From Candidatus Acidiferrum typicum (GTDB taxonomy: Bacteria; Acidobacteriota; Terriglobia; Acidiferrales; UBA7541), in assembly GCA_002478115.1 (NCBI GenBank), contig DLMH01000068.1:1-18143 (forward strand): DNA of 18,143 nucleotides. Direction: 5' to 3'. The first letter of the stretch is position 1, and every line of letters starts with the position of its first letter. Shown one piece after another: positions 15,629 to 18,143 of the stretch. Under the pieces are notes generated by a model that worked only from the letters and a program-made list of their open reading frames with translations, was not told where the DNA came from and did no database searches. Position numbers and translations under genes: made by a program.

Positions 15629-16414
15629 ATGCAAAAACTTCTTTTCGCTTTGCTCAGCGGCACGCTGTTGCTAGCGGCGGCTGCGCCTGCCTGGTCTCAG
15701 GTTGATACCAACTGGAAGATACACGATCGCGGTCGGCCGCTGCCGCCGGTGGTGGATCCGGGAACGGCAAGCACGCCGGACGTGCCCGGGCGCGCGCCTT
15801 CCGATGCCGTCGTTCTGTTTGATGGCAAGGACCTCTCCAAGTGGGCGCACAAAGATGGCAGCGCCGCCAAATGGAAAGTGGCAAATGGCTACGCGGAAGT
15901 CGTTGCGAACTCCGGCTATATCTACACGCGGCAGGCGTTCGGTGATTGCCAACTGCACGTGGAGTTTGCCGAGCCGTTGCCGGCCAAGGGCGCAGACCAG
16001 GAGCGAGGCAATAGCGGCGTCTACCTGATGGGCCTGTACGAAATTCAGGTGCTGGATTCCTATGAGAACAAAACTTATGCCGACGGACAGGCCGCTGCCG
16101 TGTACGGCCAATATCCTCCGCTTGTGAATTCCGCGCGGCCGCCTGGGCAATGGCAGAGTTACGACATCGTGTTTCACGGGCCGCATTTCGATGCGGCCGG
16201 AAAGCTGCTGCGGCCCGCGCGCGTGACGGTGTTTCACAACGGCGTCCTGGTGCAAGACAACGTTGCCCCATCCGGGCCGACGGAGCATGGCGAGCGCCCG
16301 CCATACAAAGTGACGCCGGAGAAATTGCCGATGGCCTTGCAGGATCACGGCGACCCGGTGCGTTACCGCAACATTTGGATTCGGGAATTGAAATCGGCGG
16401 AAGACGCGAAATAG
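15629..16414 (+). CDS. Secreted DUF1080 protein (3-keto-disaccharide hydrolase-like domain)
   Basis: The 261 residues start with a clear Sec signal peptide, MQKLLFALLSGTLLLAAAAP, ending near AWS-Q (about residue 23). The DUF1080 domain (PF06439, a concanavalin/glucanase-like beta sandwich) spans roughly 58-255. It carries VVLFDGKDLSKWAHKDG and the very typical GNSGVYLMGLYEIQVLDSY block. Members act on sugars outside the cytoplasm, some as 3-keto-glycoside hydrolases; the substrate here is unknown. I chose the ATG at 15629 because the signal peptide starts there and GAGG lies upstream. An in-frame start at 15590 would put 13 extra residues before it. The gene is followed by repeat A and a convergent DUF1501 remnant. 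Confidence 0.88.
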   Translation: MQKLLFALLSGTLLLAAAAPAWSQVDTNWKIHDRGRPLPPVVDPGTASTPDVPGRAPSDAVVLFDGKDLSKWAHKDGSAAKWKVANGYAEVVANSGYIYTRQAFGDCQLHVEFAEPLPAKGADQERGNSGVYLMGLYEIQVLDSYENKTYADGQAAAVYGQYPPLVNSARPPGQWQSYDIVFHGPHFDAAGKLLRPARVTVFHNGVLVQDNVAPSGPTEHGERPPYKVTPEKLPMALQDHGDPVRYRNIWIRELKSAEDAK

Positions 16415-16485
16415 GGCGGGTTTTTCTAGCAAGCGTGGCAAGAGAAACGCCGCCGGGCTCACGGACTCGCCTGCGCTATACGCGG

Positions 16486-16521
16486 CAAACCCAAGAGCAC
16501 AGTCAGGAGTGACTGTGCCAC
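16486..16521. repeat. Palindromic repeat A, copy 3
   Basis: These 36 bases are identical to 7022-7057. The palindrome arms GCACAGTCA and TGACTGTGC enclose GGAG. The copy sits between the convergent DUF1080 and DUF1501 genes. Confidence 0.9.
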
Positions 16522-16534
16522 GAAACGCGGGCGA

Positions 16535-16975
16535 TTAGGCGCGAACTAGGCCTGCAAACTTACGCGGATTGTTGTCGAAGCTGGGGAAGACGCCGTTCAT
16601 GTCGTGCACACCGAGATGTTTCGTGAGAATCTCGCCTACGACTCTGCGGAAATCCGTCGTGAGGGCAAGATCGCGGCCTTCATTTAATTGGTGATCTTCG
16701 AGTCCGGGCCAATTGCCATAGACACGGCCGCCCTTAATGTCGCCGCCGAGGATAAACATGCAATTCGCGTGGCCGTGGTCCGTGCCGCGATTCCCGTTTT
16801 CCTTCGCGGTGCGGCCGAACTCGCTCATCGTGACCATGACAATATCCGCCATGCGATCGCCCATGTCCTGATGGAACGCGGCCAGCGATTGCCCGAGTTC
16901 CCTGAGCAGATTGGCCAACTGGCCTTGCACGCCGCCTTCGTTGACGTGGTTGTCCCATCCGCCAGATTCTTCGAC
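16535..16975 (-). pseudogene. C-terminal fragment of a DUF1501 protein
   Basis: DUF1501 proteins (PF07394) are large, usually Tat-exported proteins of unknown activity, commonly 400-500 residues. Here only the C-terminal third or so is present. It runs from GGWDNHVNEGG through MVTMSEFGRTAKENGN, RGTDHGHANCMFILGG and GRVYGNWPGL to the end LTKHLGVHDMNGVFP. The reading frame continues upstream to 17137, but residues before about ESGGWD do not look like DUF1501, and that DNA reads better as a plus-strand protein. The N-terminal two thirds are therefore missing. The fragment could still be translated from an upstream start, but a working DUF1501 protein is not expected. Confidence 0.75.
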
Positions 16976-17689
16976 AGCGTGGACCTCCAGAATGCAGGCT
17001 TTGATATTGAGTTCGATTCCAACGGAAACATAGCGAACATCACAGCTCCTGACTTCAATGTCGCGGTCTTGAATGGAAACGGTGACCAAGCGGGAGTAAT
17101 TGGGCCTGATACGGACCTTACTGCAGGAACTGTACAAATGCAGCAGTCCGTTAGTGTTTATGCTAGCATAGCCTCATCCGACACTTATTCATCGCCTGTG
17201 ACTGGTAAGTTTGTCGAACTCCCAGCCGTTGACGCAGGCCCTATGGCACCAAGCGCCAAAAGAATGCTTCGTGCGATAGCTGCCGCGAGCCCAACCGTAT
17301 GCGGGGGAGGGTTCTTTGTGTACGCTGGAGTTCAGCCGGAAAAGGACATAAGAGGTGCGAAGGCTGAAGGGTTCCTGGGCTATCTGGGTGAGTGGGACTC
17401 CAATACAGGCTGGAGCAACAATGGGCTGGTGGAATTAGGGACGAGCAAAGGGAGTGTGGGTGTAGCTGGAAGCCCAAGCAATGGTATTGAACCGCTATTA
17501 TTCGTTCCAGCCGGACCTTATGGTGGGGGCGTCGCGGGCCCGTCGAGTGTGGGTGCTTACCTCGGCACTCCAGGATTCGCTGGTGTGGGAGGCGGGGTCT
17601 ACGTCAATATCATGCCTAACGGTACATGCTCCGCAATCCGACAGCAGCAAAACGGCGGTGGAGGCAATGGTGGGGGTGACGGATTTTGA
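16976..17689 (+). pseudogene. C-terminal remnant of a glycine-rich protein, possibly the tail of an Rhs-type protein
   Basis: From about DLQNAGFDIEFDSNGN to the stop, 237 residues read like a genuine protein: balanced composition, few rare residues, and glycine-rich blocks such as FVPAGPYGGGVAGPSSVGA and GFAGVGGGVYVNIMPNGTC, then a GGGGNGGGDGF tail. The same frame runs on to the left, but there it is antisense to DUF1501, and no start codon fits the apparent beginning. The gene therefore seems cut at its 5' end near 16970. Similar glycine-rich tails occur after the core of Rhs-repeat proteins in related bacteria, but no Rhs core motif is present, so this identity is a weak inference. The stop TGA overlaps the TTG start of the next small gene. 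Confidence 0.55.
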
Positions 17690-17892
17690 AACACACTGAC
17701 GCCCTTGTTGCGCTGATTTGTGGCATCGTTGGGATCATATTCGGCCTCACGGCTGATAGGTTCTATCCCGGCATGATTGGTCCCGTTGGGTCGAGGAAGC
17801 CTCTGCCAAAGTGGTTTGGAAGAATTTGGTGCGTTGCATGGGGGGTCATCTGGTTTTACATGGCTGTCCGTTTTTACTTGAGAAATCCATAG
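17686..17892 (+). CDS. Small two-helix membrane protein, possible immunity partner
   Basis: The 68 residues begin at a TTG that overlaps the preceding stop (TTGA), with a G-rich ribosome binding site about 7 bases upstream. Hydrophobic segments at about 6-22 (ALVALICGIVGIIFGLT) and 47-65 (IWCVAWGVIWFYMAVRF) flank a short basic loop, giving a hairpin membrane protein. I recognise no family. Tight coupling of a tiny membrane protein to the end of a large secreted-type protein is the usual layout of a toxin tail and its immunity gene, but that role is only inferred. A hairpin terminator about 130 bases downstream may end the transcript. Confidence 0.6.
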   Translation: MKHTDALVALICGIVGIIFGLTADRFYPGMIGPVGSRKPLPKWFGRIWCVAWGVIWFYMAVRFYLRNP

Positions 17893-18019
17893 GACTTCGG
17901 CGGCCCGATGGCGGGCGGCCCTGATGTTATGGGGGGACCCGCTGATGTGACTCAGCAATTGGCAGGTGCAGTTCTGGTAGGGTGGCCCGGGTGAGAACTG
18001 AAAAGGTAGACTCTGGGTG

Positions 18020-18051
18020 CCCCGCACGTCGATTTTACGTGTGGGGATTTT
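18020..18051 (+). terminator. Intrinsic terminator after the small membrane gene
   Basis: A 10-bp stem, CCCCGCACGT (18020-18029) with ACGTGTGGGG (18037-18046), contains one G-U pair and a 7-base loop. It is followed by ATTTT. Confidence 0.65.
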
Positions 18052-18079
18052 GAAGTTTCCGGCTAACAATCGACCCGAG

Positions 18080-18143
18080 ATGGACTCAACGGGGCAGAAT
18101 CGCGTGAAGACTTATGGCGACGACGTAATCATTCGCTTCGCCC
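18080..18143 (+). CDS. Possible start of a gene, cut by the window end
   Basis: From the ATG at 18080 the frame is open to the end, giving MDSTGQNRVKTYGDDVIIRF and one further residue. It follows the terminator at 18020-18051, a natural place for a new gene. The frame is also open leftwards to 18002, so the start is uncertain. There is too little to name a family. Confidence 0.3.
   Translation, partial: MDSTGQNRVKTYGDDVIIRFA

Overview
The window looks like bacterial chromosome with roughly 60-65% GC in its core genes. The gene content suits Acidobacteriota: secreted DUF1080 and DUF1501 proteins, a compact biotin operon, a long membrane pyrophosphatase, and many short palindromic repeats in intergenic gaps. 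That assignment is an inference from gene style; there is no rRNA or other phylogenetic marker to settle it.

Layout. Positions 1-188 (minus) hold the 5' part of an RNase P RNA gene. It carries an extra block of hairpins and runs into a palindromic repeat at the window edge. A small membrane-anchored unknown gene (plus) converges on ligA (minus). Next comes a lower-GC island (about 2970-4582, minus) with a DUF262 protein and a HEPN-family putative RNase whose genes overlap by 4 bases. I regard this as the best candidate for an undescribed defence or toxin-antitoxin module. A lipid-kinase-like gene and a YdjM-like membrane protein gene follow as a tight pair (plus). A repeat-rich gap separates them from a minus-strand operon read in the order bioB-bioF-bioD-bioA, then a VTT/DedA-type membrane protein. 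The four bio genes overlap by 4 to 11 bases and encode the steps from pimeloyl thioester to biotin; bioC and bioH are not in the window.

Divergent from bioB, a strong extended -10 promoter drives a roughly 295-nt structured leader and then hppA, an 826-residue membrane pyrophosphatase with the K+-independent signature. Its intrinsic terminator abuts a REP-associated tyrosine transposase (RAYT) element bounded by a perfect 35-bp inverted repeat. After that come a secreted DUF1080 protein, a truncated DUF1501 gene, and a sharp junction near 16970. Beyond it lies the C-terminal remnant of a glycine-rich, possibly Rhs-type protein whose stop codon overlaps a tiny two-helix membrane protein. A hairpin terminator and the first codons of a possible further gene end the window.

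The 9-bp-arm palindrome seen at 7033-7054 occurs three times: at the window start, between the YdjM-like and VTT genes, and between the DUF1080 and DUF1501 genes. The last two lie between convergent genes, a typical position for REP elements.
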